DNA of 37,120 nucleotides from an uncultured Mucispirillum sp. (GCA_944326705.1 CALVEY010000022.1:1-37120); one strand, 5' to 3'; shown: positions 26,438 through 34,853, counted from the first letter of the stretch. The notes: generated by a model not told the origin, from the sequence alone. Numbers and translations: made by a program.

Positions 26438-27424
26438 ATGAAGAAAATACTAATCACATTATTATCACTTTTAGTAGCTGCGCCTTTAATGGCAGCAGAA
26501 GCATTAAATGGTGCTGGTGCATCATTTCCATTTCCAGTATATTCAAGCTGGGCATATTCTTATGAAAAAGAAACAGGTGTAAAAGTAAACTATCAGTCTA
26601 TCGGTTCTGGTGGCGGTATAAAACAAATTACAGCAGGCACAGTTGATTTTGGTGCAAGTGATGACCCATTAACTCAAGCTGATTTAGATAAAAGCGGACT
26701 TATGCAGTTCCCTGCAATTACTGGCGGTATTGTAGTTATAGTAAATGTTAAAGGCTTAAACAAACAAAAAATAACTCTTGATGGCAGCACTTTGGCAGAT
26801 ATTTTTATGGGCAAAATTACAATGTGGAATGATGCAAAAATTACAGCATTAAATAAAGGCTTAAAATTACCAGCAGCTAAAATCACAGTTGTTCGCAGGT
26901 CAGACAGCTCTGGCACAACAGCAGTATTTACTAAATATTTATCAGAAAGTTCTGATGTGTGGGCAAAAGAAATTGGCAGCGGCAAAGCAGTAAACTGGAA
27001 AACAGGTCTTGGAGCAAAAGGTAATGACGGAGTATCAAATATGGTGCGCCAGACAAATAACTCTATAGGCTATACAGAATATACTTATGCAGAGCAGGCA
27101 AAACTTGACTATACTAACTTAGTAAATAAAGCAGGCAAAGTAGTAAGTGCAAATTTAGAAAGCTTTGCAAAAGCAGTAGCAACAGTTGACTGGCATAAAA
27201 ACCCATCTTATGCAGTATCTTTAACTAACAGTGCAGATGATAAAGCATGGCCAATAGCTGCAGCATCATTTATCTTAGTTCGTAAAGATAAACCAGAAGC
27301 AACAGCAAAAGTTATGAAATTTTTTAAATACAGTTTTGAAAAAGGCGACCAGGCAGCACAGTATTTAAAATATGTGCCACTTTCTAAAGAAATAAAAGAC
27401 GAGATACTTGCAAAAGTTAAATAA
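26438..27424 (+). CDS. pstS: phosphate-binding periplasmic protein PstS
   Basis: The periplasmic phosphate-binding protein of PstSCAB. It has 328 residues, beginning with the Sec signal MKKILITLLSLLVAAPLMAA. Binding-site motifs are GAGASFPFPVYSSW near the mature N-terminus, IGSGGGIKQI, DFGASDDPL and RRSDSSGTTAVF. AGGAG precedes the ATG. It lies at the distal end of the phosphate cluster with a separate Pho box, so the binding protein can be made in excess over the permease. Confidence 0.96.
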   Translation: MKKILITLLSLLVAAPLMAAEALNGAGASFPFPVYSSWAYSYEKETGVKVNYQSIGSGGGIKQITAGTVDFGASDDPLTQADLDKSGLMQFPAITGGIVVIVNVKGLNKQKITLDGSTLADIFMGKITMWNDAKITALNKGLKLPAAKITVVRRSDSSGTTAVFTKYLSESSDVWAKEIGSGKAVNWKTGLGAKGNDGVSNMVRQTNNSIGYTEYTYAEQAKLDYTNLVNKAGKVVSANLESFAKAVATVDWHKNPSYAVSLTNSADDKAWPIAAASFILVRKDKPEATAKVMKFFKYSFEKGDQAAQYLKYVPLSKEIKDEILAKVK

Positions 27425-27472
27425 CATAATATCTCACAGTGAAAATCCCACAATCTATCATACTTATACTAA

Positions 27473-27500
27473 AAACCAGGGCTTAGGCTCTGGTTTTTTT
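27473..27500 (+). terminator. rho-independent terminator of pstS
   Basis: The stem AACCAGGGC/GCTCTGGTT (27474-27482, 27487-27495, one G-U pair) with a TTAG loop is followed by a run of T to 27500. Confidence 0.88.
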
Positions 27501-27664
27501 ATTAGACATATTCCAAGTTTAAAAAACAAGTATTATGATTTATAACTATGTTATAAATAAAATTTTGCACATAAATACTGCTGTAAAATAATATTTATTT
27601 GATAAAAAATACTTAATTTATAAAACTGTTCTATTCTATTTGAATGTTTATTTAACATAGTAAA

Positions 27665-27683
27665 TAAGACATGTTTTGTCTTA
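27665..27683. promoter_or_regulatory. inverted repeat upstream of the molybdoreductase operon
   Basis: TAAGACA (27665-27671) and TGTCTTA (27677-27683) are perfect 7-bp arms with a 5-bp spacer. It lies about 145 bp before the dmsA-like start and just upstream of a TTGACA (27713-27718). Looks like a dimeric regulator site; the regulator is unknown. Confidence 0.45.
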
Positions 27684-27712
27684 AAATATTAATAAATAAG
27701 AGATAAATAAAT

Positions 27713-27798
27713 TTGACAAATTATACAGATATGTTAATCTTGTATAAATTATGGATTTTTACCTATTGACTAAGTTAAAAAATTGATATAGTTATAAA
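27713..27798 (+). promoter_or_regulatory. promoter region of the molybdoreductase operon
   Basis: TTGACA (27713-27718) has no good -10 at standard spacing. TTGACT (27766-27771) has TATAGT/TAGTTA at 27787-27794, with a 15-17 bp spacer. The second is more likely because it lies 25-60 bp before the GGAGG ribosome binding site. The rest of 27501-27712 is AT-rich with no gene seen. Confidence 0.35.
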
Positions 27799-27825
27799 AA
27801 TAAATATTTATTGGAGGCGAAAAAT

Positions 27826-30800
27826 ATGGGAAAAGAAACTAATGTTTTAAAATCATTAGAAGAAAGCTCAGTTTCAAGACGTTCCTTTTTAAAGGGCACA
27901 GCAGCTCTTGGTGCTATGGCTGCTATGTATGGCTGCTCTAAAGATGGCGGCTCAGAAATTATATACGGGGGGGGGATTGACGGCTCAACCGATGTAGAAA
28001 TACCAGAAACTGGCGAAGTAAAATATTTTTACGGAGCAAGTGGTCACAACTGCGGCGGTCGCTGCATAAGTAAAGCCGAAGTAATCAACGGCACAATTAA
28101 AAGAATCCTTACAGACGAAAGTCTTTACACTCCAGATGGCACTTATATTGACCCAGAAAGCAGAAACTTTCCTCAAACAAGGTCATGCTCAAGATGTCGT
28201 TCATATAAATATCGTTTATATCATCCAGGAAGATTATTATATCCATTAAAACAAACTAAAAAACGTGGTGATTTATCAGGCTTTAAACGTATTACATGGG
28301 AACAGGCTTATAATGAGATTGCTGCAAAACATCAAAAAGTTTTAGCTAAATATGGTGTAGATGGTATATACCAAATATATGCCTGTGGTTCTGTTTCAAG
28401 CCAGTTTAATGGTTCTCAATCAGGTGCGATTGGTAAAACTAATGGTTATGTAATGAAGGCAATGGGTGGTGTAACCACTACAATGTTTGGTTCATATTCT
28501 ACTCACCAAAATACATATTTTGGTTTAAATTATACAGGTATGGATGCAGACATAGATGCAAACTTAGTTGCCAAATATACTCATAATTTAGTATTATGGG
28601 GCGACAACTCAATGACTACAGGAAATAACTCAGCATGGGCTTCTTCAAAGGCTGTTGAAGATATGAAAAACCGTGGTACTGGAGCATCTGTTACTTTTAT
28701 TGGACCAGAATTTGTTGAAACTGGTATGGTATTAGCAGATAAATGGATAAAATCAAAACCTTATACAGACCCTGCTTTAGTTGCAGTAATCGTTTATAAA
28801 TTACTTGAACAAACATTTAATCTTGAGACAGGTGAGTTACTTGATAATCCTGCATTAGATATAGATTATCTTGATACAATGGTGTATGGTTTCTTTGATT
28901 CTCCAGAATACTGGGTGCATAATACTACTGGTGAAATAGTGACAGAAAATCCATCAGATGATGTAAACTATCGCCATGTTCGAGCAGTTCCAGCTGGTGA
29001 GTCTTATTGCTCATGGGTGCTTGGTAATAATGCTAATGCAAAAACTTATGCAGAACTTGGAGCAGCTAGAAACTATACAGCATCTAAATTTGGTAATACT
29101 AAACGCTGGGCACCTTGCTCATATACAGTAACAAGTGGAAATGCTACAAAATATAAAACTAAACAAGATTTTCAAAAACCTAAAAATGCAGCATGGGCAT
29201 CTCCAATTACAGGCGTTTCTGAAAGTTCTATTGATTATTTAGTAAATATATTTAAAGATTCAAGACCTGTAAATTCAAGATGGTCTGGTGGTCAGCAGAA
29301 ACAGCATGATGGTATAGCTAACCTTTATGCAGTGCAGGCTTTACATATTATTACAAAACATGTTGGTCAAAAAGGTTCTGCTTTTTCATGGCATCCATTT
29401 ACAGCATCTGTATTAAAACAAGAAAGTGTTTATGATACAAACTTTAATCCTGCTACTACTCAAGTTATAGGAAAACGTCCTATTATATCATGTACAGCAT
29501 GGCATACTACAATCAAAAAATGTTTTGCAGGTGAAATGGCTGAAGGCGGCTATACTCACAATTCTATCCCTAACTATGAAGCAGGCAGTATAGATGATTT
29601 CTACTGGGACGATGGCGGTACAAAAGCAATGGTTCAGTGGAGAAGAAATGCTGATGGCTCATTAAAAGAGTATACTGATAATAATGGTAATACTTTCTAT
29701 GACTGGGAAGGAAGAACAAGCACAGCAGCAAGTGATACTGATACTGCAGAAGGTCATGCAGCAGGTACACCAATATATGCAGGTATAAGATTATTATATA
29801 ATGCTGGTGGTAATATATTTATGAATCAGCATGAAAACTCAAATGACTCAAGAGATATGCTTGAATCATTACCACAAAATGATGGTTCTGCTGATACTTT
29901 TTGCCTTGTATCAATAGATAACTTTATGTCTGCAACTCCAAGATACAGCGACTATGTACTTCCTGCTTCAACATTTTGGGAACAGCAGGATATAGTAGCA
30001 CCTTATGCATCACCAGCATTTTACACAGAACAAGTAATTCTTCCTCCTGGTGAAGCAAAACCAGTATGGGATATTGGTCAGCAGTTACTTAAAACTTATG
30101 AAAATGCTTATGGTGGTTCTCACTATCAAGAAGTTTATCAAGAAGGAGAAACTATTGAAGCAGTTATTAAAGGAAGATTTGAAGCATGGAAATCTTCTTC
30201 ACCATTTGCAGATAAAACTTGGGAAGAATATAAAGAAAATCCATTAATGCCTGCTAAACCAGATGATTTTACAGAATCTACACCAGCAAGAAAAACTGTA
30301 ATGGATAATTATAATAGTGCAAATAAAATGCTTGCTTTTATTAAACCAAATGATGCTGCATACAGTGTAAGCACAAATGAATATAATCAAGGTGGTTATG
30401 GTAATGAATATGCAAATACAACAACTGCACCACAGTCACCAAAAAGATTTCAAGTATATTCTCCAGTGCTTGTATGGCAGTATGAAAATAAATTCAGCAA
30501 ATGGCATGGTTATCTTCCAGCAGAAAAACGTGGTCAACAACATAAAGACCATGAAGGTGATGATATAGTTTTACCACTTCCAATCTACTATGCATATGAA
30601 GATTACTTTATGGAAGCTTATGGCTGTTATAATTCTGTAAACTCTGCAGAAGATATGAATACAAAATATCCATATTTATTAACAACTACACATGACAGAT
30701 TCCGTTCTCACTCATCATTGGCAGAAAATCCAATATTAAGAGAACTTTCTCACAGAGTGCCAGGTGTTAAACAAAATACTAAAAATCCTAATGCTCCATA

Positions 30801-31293
30801 CACTCGTAAAGAAGATACTTTTAAACCTGCTAATGACTATGGTTATTATGCAACTGGTCCAAGTGCTGCATTTAATATTAATGAAGGTGGCGAATATCCA
30901 AAATTAAGCAAAACTATTAATGATGATGGCACAGTAAACAGTGAATATAAAGATATCGCATCTTACACTGAAGTATGGCTTAATGAAAACACAAAAGATG
31001 CATCTGGTCAGCAAATTAATGATGGTGATTTAGTGCAGATTGAAAATCCAATCGGCGCTGTTCGCTGTGTAGCAAGGCTTTCTAAAAGATGTAGACCTGG
31101 GTTTATTGGTTTACACCAAGGCTGCTGGTATGACCCAAGAGAAGGAATATCTCCAATGGATAGTGCTCATACATATAAATCAGTAGATGTTGGTGGTAAC
31201 TGTAATACATTAATGGCATCACAGCCATCTCGTATTGACCATGGTAACGGTCAGCAGTCTGCAATGGTACAGATTTATAAAATAAATAATTAG
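27826..31293 (+). CDS. DmsA-like molybdopterin oxidoreductase, Tat-exported, likely lipoprotein
   Basis: Catalytic subunit of a respiratory reductase of the DMSO reductase family. I set the start at 27826, after GGAGG at 27813-27817, giving 1155 residues, far above the roughly 800 of E. coli DmsA. Tat motif SRRSFLK (R18, R19) is followed by a hydrophobic stretch and MYGC37, a plausible lipobox. Codons 48-50 are an unbroken run of nine G (27967-27975). The Fe-S motif reads SGHNCGGRC (C76, C80) and later RSCSRC (C121, C124); the usual first Cys is Ser72. FGSYSTHQ offers Ser225 as molybdenum ligand, as in DmsA. LPASTFWEQQD, TTTHDRFRSHS and the C-terminal GLHQGCWYDP region are family features. 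Substrate is unproven; DMSO, TMAO or another oxide are candidates. First gene of a five-gene operon. Confidence 0.9.
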   Translation: MGKETNVLKSLEESSVSRRSFLKGTAALGAMAAMYGCSKDGGSEIIYGGGIDGSTDVEIPETGEVKYFYGASGHNCGGRCISKAEVINGTIKRILTDESLYTPDGTYIDPESRNFPQTRSCSRCRSYKYRLYHPGRLLYPLKQTKKRGDLSGFKRITWEQAYNEIAAKHQKVLAKYGVDGIYQIYACGSVSSQFNGSQSGAIGKTNGYVMKAMGGVTTTMFGSYSTHQNTYFGLNYTGMDADIDANLVAKYTHNLVLWGDNSMTTGNNSAWASSKAVEDMKNRGTGASVTFIGPEFVETGMVLADKWIKSKPYTDPALVAVIVYKLLEQTFNLETGELLDNPALDIDYLDTMVYGFFDSPEYWVHNTTGEIVTENPSDDVNYRHVRAVPAGESYCSWVLGNNANAKTYAELGAARNYTASKFGNTKRWAPCSYTVTSGNATKYKTKQDFQKPKNAAWASPITGVSESSIDYLVNIFKDSRPVNSRWSGGQQKQHDGIANLYAVQALHIITKHVGQKGSAFSWHPFTASVLKQESVYDTNFNPATTQVIGKRPIISCTAWHTTIKKCFAGEMAEGGYTHNSIPNYEAGSIDDFYWDDGGTKAMVQWRRNADGSLKEYTDNNGNTFYDWEGRTSTAASDTDTAEGHAAGTPIYAGIRLLYNAGGNIFMNQHENSNDSRDMLESLPQNDGSADTFCLVSIDNFMSATPRYSDYVLPASTFWEQQDIVAPYASPAFYTEQVILPPGEAKPVWDIGQQLLKTYENAYGGSHYQEVYQEGETIEAVIKGRFEAWKSSSPFADKTWEEYKENPLMPAKPDDFTESTPARKTVMDNYNSANKMLAFIKPNDAAYSVSTNEYNQGGYGNEYANTTTAPQSPKRFQVYSPVLVWQYENKFSKWHGYLPAEKRGQQHKDHEGDDIVLPLPIYYAYEDYFMEAYGCYNSVNSAEDMNTKYPYLLTTTHDRFRSHSSLAENPILRELSHRVPGVKQNTKNPNAPYTRKEDTFKPANDYGYYATGPSAAFNINEGGEYPKLSKTINDDGTVNSEYKDIASYTEVWLNENTKDASGQQINDGDLVQIENPIGAVRCVARLSKRCRPGFIGLHQGCWYDPREGISPMDSAHTYKSVDVGGNCNTLMASQPSRIDHGNGQQSAMVQIYKINN
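27967..27975 (+). repeat. nine-G homopolymer inside the reductase gene
   Basis: An uninterrupted run of nine G encoding Gly48-Gly50, just after the presumed lipidated cysteine. With ten G the next codons become GAT TGA; with eight G the frame reaches TAG within about ten codons. Both lengths switch the gene off. Confidence 0.95.
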
Positions 31294-31304
31294 GAGCTAT
31301 GGAT

Positions 31305-31967
31305 ATGGAAATAAATAAAAAAACAGTTCAAGTAAAAAGATGGGCATTTTATTTTGACCAATCAAGGTGTCTTGCATGTAATGCATGTACAGTAGCCTGC
31401 AAAGACTGGTATGGTGTAAACCCTGGAGAAGTAAGCTATAGACATCAAATGACTTATGAAATGGAAACAGATGGTATTCCATCATTTTATTCACTTGTAA
31501 TGAGCTGTAATCACTGTGAAAATCCTGCATGTGTTTCAGCCTGTGCAGCAGGTGCAATCACAAAACGTTCTGATGGTATAGTTATAGTTGATAGAAGCAA
31601 ATGTCAGGAATTAAAGTCATGTTTATCAGCATGTCCATTTGGTGCACCAGGAATTGCAGATGACAGGCAGGAACCAGTAAAAGGTAACGAAAAATGGTCA
31701 TACAATCACCCAATGCAGAAATGTAATATGTGCTATGACTTACTTGATAAAGGCGAAAAAACAATATGCGAGCGTTCATGTGTTGGTCATGCAATAGAAG
31801 TTGGTGATTATGATGAATTAATGGCAAAACATGCTGGAGCTGTTCAAGTTAATATTTCTCAGTTCCCATATGCTTATAAAAATGGAACAGATACATCAAC
31901 AGGTCCAAGTTTCTTAATTAAACCAAGAAAAGCTTTATCTGTAGATAAAGCATATGGTGAAGAATAA
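31305..31967 (+). CDS. DmsB-like four-cluster ferredoxin subunit
   Basis: Electron-transfer partner of the molybdoenzyme, 220 residues, with no signal of its own, so it is probably exported with the Tat-borne subunit. AGGAG at 31292-31296 favours the ATG at 31305 (8-nt spacing) over the one at 31299 (2 nt). Cysteine groups: C22-C25-C28-C32; C68-C71-C76-C80; C100-L103-C106-C110; C140-C143-C155-C159. In the third group the second ligand is Leu (KCQELKSC), which in NarH-type proteins (Trp there) gives a [3Fe-4S] cluster. It starts 11 nt after the reductase stop. Confidence 0.92.
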   Translation: MEINKKTVQVKRWAFYFDQSRCLACNACTVACKDWYGVNPGEVSYRHQMTYEMETDGIPSFYSLVMSCNHCENPACVSACAAGAITKRSDGIVIVDRSKCQELKSCLSACPFGAPGIADDRQEPVKGNEKWSYNHPMQKCNMCYDLLDKGEKTICERSCVGHAIEVGDYDELMAKHAGAVQVNISQFPYAYKNGTDTSTGPSFLIKPRKALSVDKAYGEE

Positions 31968-31981
31968 TTAATAAAATATAC

Positions 31982-32013
31982 ATCATCTGCTGAATAATCA
32001 GCAGATGATTTTT
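31982..32013 (+). terminator. intra-operon terminator-like hairpin
   Basis: A perfect 12-bp inverted repeat, ATCATCTGCTGA (31982-31993) with TCAGCAGATGAT (31998-32009), loop ATAA, then T-rich to 32013. It lies between the ferredoxin and chaperone genes and ends three bases before the chaperone ribosome binding site. It probably attenuates downstream expression or protects the upstream mRNA. Confidence 0.75.
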
Positions 32014-32024
32014 ATGGAGATATA

Positions 32025-32696
32025 ATGCATCAAGAAGAAATAATCAGCAGTATGCAGGGCAGAGAAGTAATCTATGCTTTTTTTTCAGATATTTTTTTAT
32101 TTTTAGCAGATGATAAACATGTAATGCTGTTAAAAGAGATTCTGCCAGCATTAAAAGAAATATGTCAAGGCAGTAGTGAAGTAAAAGAAAGTATAGAGCT
32201 GCTTGAAAACTATACTGATAAATATATAAAAGCAGAAAATAAGCAGGAATTACTGGATAACTTGAATATATCCTATACTCGCTTATACTGTTTAGGTAAT
32301 GGAGTTCCATTATCAGAATCTGTATATGTATCTCCAATCCATTTAACAAGGCAGGAATCAGAAATAGAGGCAGGTAGAATATATAAGCTGTGCAGTTTTG
32401 ATATGAAACATAATGCAAATGAGCCTAAAGACCATTTATCTTATGAGCTAATGTTTATGTCATATTTAAGCAAAGGAATATCAAAACATCTTGCAGTAAA
32501 TAATATACAAGAAGCTTCTAAACTTACTGCTTTGCAAAAAGAGTTTTTAAATAACCATATACTAAACTGGATAGATGAAATGAGTATGCTGACTAAAAAA
32601 ATATCAGAATCTTATGAATTTTATTATCCACTTACAGTAGTATTACAAAGTTATTTAAAGGCGGATAATGAATATTTAGAAACCTTGGAATTTTAA
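32025..32696 (+). CDS. TorD/DmsD-family Tat maturation chaperone
   Basis: A cytoplasmic all-helical chaperone of 223 residues. The family binds the Tat signal of its molybdoenzyme and holds it until cofactor insertion is complete. The hallmark EPKDHLSYELMFMSYL (133-148) corresponds to the conserved EPxDHxxxELxFM motif, and FLNNHILNWIDEM to the later FLxxHLxxW motif. The partner is the DmsA-like protein encoded upstream. GGAGA at 32016-32020 precedes the ATG. Confidence 0.9.
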   Translation: MHQEEIISSMQGREVIYAFFSDIFLFLADDKHVMLLKEILPALKEICQGSSEVKESIELLENYTDKYIKAENKQELLDNLNISYTRLYCLGNGVPLSESVYVSPIHLTRQESEIEAGRIYKLCSFDMKHNANEPKDHLSYELMFMSYLSKGISKHLAVNNIQEASKLTALQKEFLNNHILNWIDEMSMLTKKISESYEFYYPLTVVLQSYLKADNEYLETLEF

Positions 32697-32716
32697 AAAT
32701 TAAGGAGCAAATGCCT

Positions 32717-34255
32717 ATGAAAAGGCTGATGTTATATACATTAACATGTTTGTTAGCTTTAGCAGTCCCAGCTTTTGCCTATGTTGGCGATGCCTATGTT
32801 ACACCAGACTCATGGAGTAAGCATGTAAACGCTAACGGAATCAAAGCAAGTTTAAACGGCTTAGATTTTGGTGATTCAGGGATATTAAAAATAGGGTTAA
32901 CAACAAGAGCCACAATGAAATTTGGCGAAGATGAAGACTGGTCAATATATCAATATGCTAGGCTTAGATTAAGTGATGCAAAACTTGGCCAGGGGACAGT
33001 GAATGTAAACTTAAATATGCGAGGCGCTTATGACAGCCTTCCAAGTATTGGCGGCAGCACAATGGACGGCATATCAGCAAGCCAGCAGGGAAGCAGTTAT
33101 AATCAGTTTTATGACGGTTTATATACATCAAGAAAATATGATGAATATACCCGCTTAAACGGACACTATGACGGCAACTTTAGAATATATCAAGCCAATG
33201 TAGAGTTTAAAAAAGTAGTGCCATACACAGATATAGCAGCAGGCAGAATCTACTTAAACAACTTAGATATGTATAAAATAGACGGGGGCAGCCTTCATTT
33301 TGATACATGCGACTACTTTAAACTTGATGTATACGGCGGTCTTCCAGTGAGCTATTACAGCAACTTAAAAACATCTGTAGTAGGTGCAGCATTAGAAGTG
33401 CCAATAGCAGTAAGCGGTACAAAAATCAGAGCAGAATACAACTACTTTATGCATGAAGATGGCGGCGATTTTAATACACATGTTGCCAAAGGCAGAATAG
33501 ACCAGAACTTAAACTTTCCAGATATAATATCATCAAATATATATCTTGAAGGCGCAATAGTAGGTAAAGCCATGCTTTATGAAGCAGGTTTAGATGCCAA
33601 TATAGATGCAAGCCGCACAGGTGTATCAGCATACATTGCAGGCCAGTATGATAAAAATACAGGTGATATCAACCCATATGTATCCATGTATGAAGATATG
33701 TTAGGCGGCTCAAGTGAATATGTAATGGGTGGCGTAATGCTGACACAAGGCATCACTGATTATGTAATAGTAGGAGTAGGCTGGGAAACAAGATTTAACT
33801 TCAGCGAAGCTTACGGAGACAGAGACTACCAAAGAGTATTTGGTAATGTAGACTTAGTAGGCTTAATCCATAAAAACAACTACTTAAGCTTAATAGTAGA
33901 CTGGTATGATGTGGCAGAATACAAAAGACAGGACAGCAACTCTAAAGTAATGGGTGGTTTTAGAATGACTCAGGTATTTACAGACAGAATAGAAGGCTGG
34001 GTAGGTGTGAATGTTCAGAATTACCAGTATAGAAACAGCCCAATAAAATCATACCCACAGTATGGAGAAGAAGTGCTGAATTTAAGCGAAAGAAACGAAA
34101 ACACAACAATGGCATACATTGGCGCAATGTATCGTCCAGTAGACTGGTGTGTATTACAGCTTGATTATACTTATGAATATGCAGACCTTTTTAAAAGTGC
34201 AGACTTACAGCCAGATATTCATACAGTAAGTATCTGGGCAAACTTTATCTGGTAG
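32717..34255 (+). CDS. outer-membrane beta-barrel protein, porin-like
   Basis: A secreted protein of 512 residues from this start; 514 from the ATG at 32711, which is only three bases from AAGGAG at 32702-32707. Sec signal MKRLMLYTLTCLLALAVPAFA. The mature chain is a long series of alternating polar/hydrophobic strands with many Tyr, Gly and aromatic girdle residues (ARLRLSDAKL, KFKLDVYGG-type strands), and it ends SIWANFIW with a terminal aromatic, as in BAM substrates. There is no CxxC or haem motif at the N-terminus, so it is not a recognisable MtrB. The neighbouring five-haem cytochrome (12 nt away) and lipoprotein reductase suggest it is a conduit or anchor across the outer membrane. Function is inferred from context only. 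Confidence 0.75.
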   Translation: MKRLMLYTLTCLLALAVPAFAYVGDAYVTPDSWSKHVNANGIKASLNGLDFGDSGILKIGLTTRATMKFGEDEDWSIYQYARLRLSDAKLGQGTVNVNLNMRGAYDSLPSIGGSTMDGISASQQGSSYNQFYDGLYTSRKYDEYTRLNGHYDGNFRIYQANVEFKKVVPYTDIAAGRIYLNNLDMYKIDGGSLHFDTCDYFKLDVYGGLPVSYYSNLKTSVVGAALEVPIAVSGTKIRAEYNYFMHEDGGDFNTHVAKGRIDQNLNFPDIISSNIYLEGAIVGKAMLYEAGLDANIDASRTGVSAYIAGQYDKNTGDINPYVSMYEDMLGGSSEYVMGGVMLTQGITDYVIVGVGWETRFNFSEAYGDRDYQRVFGNVDLVGLIHKNNYLSLIVDWYDVAEYKRQDSNSKVMGGFRMTQVFTDRIEGWVGVNVQNYQYRNSPIKSYPQYGEEVLNLSERNENTTMAYIGAMYRPVDWCVLQLDYTYEYADLFKSADLQPDIHTVSIWANFIW

Positions 34256-34267
34256 GGGGAAGAAGTA

Positions 34268-34771
34268 ATGAAAATGAAATTATTAATAATCGGCTTATTC
34301 TCTTTACTTATAGCAAGTGTAACACTAGCAGTAGACAGCACAAAGCCGTCTACTCATAATAGCACCTGGGAAAAACAGCACGGTCAGGCAGCAAAAACTA
34401 ATATGAGTGAATGCTTAATGTGCCACGAAGAAAGAAGTGAATGTATAGCATGTCACGAAGATACAGCACCAAGAAGCCATACAGTAACATTTGTAAATAA
34501 AACACATGGCTTAGAAGCAAGGTGGAACAGGACAACATGCCAGACATGTCATAAACAGGATTTCTGTGATGCATGTCATGAAACAGCATATCCAATGAGC
34601 CATGCAAGAGCAAACTTTGCATCAGGCGTGCAGACAGACCCAGGCTCACACTGCGGCACAAGCTGTGTAATCCCTGTAGGCAACTGGAGCAATACGCCAG
34701 CAAAAAACTGTATAGTATGTCATAAAACAAGACCAATGACAAAAGCAGGTGCACTGCATACTATGAAGTAA
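34268..34771 (+). CDS. five-haem periplasmic cytochrome c
   Basis: A small multihaem cytochrome of 167 residues with a Sec signal (LLIIGLFSLLIASVTLAV). Five CxxCH motifs: C49-H53, C59-H63, C91-H95, C100-H104 and C148-H152. A further C129-x3-C133 pair has no His and may be a disulphide. Additional histidines (H70, H80, H112, H164) could be distal ligands. It would shuttle electrons in the periplasm or within the barrel to the reductase. The preceding AGGGGGAAG gives the ribosome binding site. Last gene of the operon. Its small size contrasts with the decahaem DmsE/MtrA cytochromes of Shewanella. Confidence 0.9.
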   Translation: MKMKLLIIGLFSLLIASVTLAVDSTKPSTHNSTWEKQHGQAAKTNMSECLMCHEERSECIACHEDTAPRSHTVTFVNKTHGLEARWNRTTCQTCHKQDFCDACHETAYPMSHARANFASGVQTDPGSHCGTSCVIPVGNWSNTPAKNCIVCHKTRPMTKAGALHTMK

Positions 34772-34806
34772 CATATAAGATATTTTATTATCTTATTATA
34801 AAAATA

Positions 34807-34835
34807 TAGTCCGCCTTTAATATAAGGGCGGACTA
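34807..34835. terminator. GC-rich hairpin after the cytochrome gene
   Basis: TAGTCCGCC (34807-34815) pairs with GGCGGACTA (34827-34835). There is little T after it on the plus strand, so termination is uncertain. On the minus strand the downstream sequence is T-rich. It is 35 bases past the cytochrome stop. Confidence 0.6.
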
Positions 34836-34853
34836 CTATAAAAATTTACATAT

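Noticed and set aside
27713-27783. TTGAC motifs considered as an FNR box for the reductase operon
   Set aside because: No TTGAT-N4-ATCAA palindrome is present; only half-sites match, which is expected by chance in AT-rich DNA.
31297-31557. 86-codon minus-strand frame over the ferredoxin subunit
   Set aside because: The Leu/His-rich translation is the complement of the cysteine-rich ferredoxin, which has all its cluster motifs.
34398-34754. 118-codon minus-strand frame over the cytochrome
   Set aside because: The five CxxCH motifs on the plus strand leave no doubt about the coding strand.
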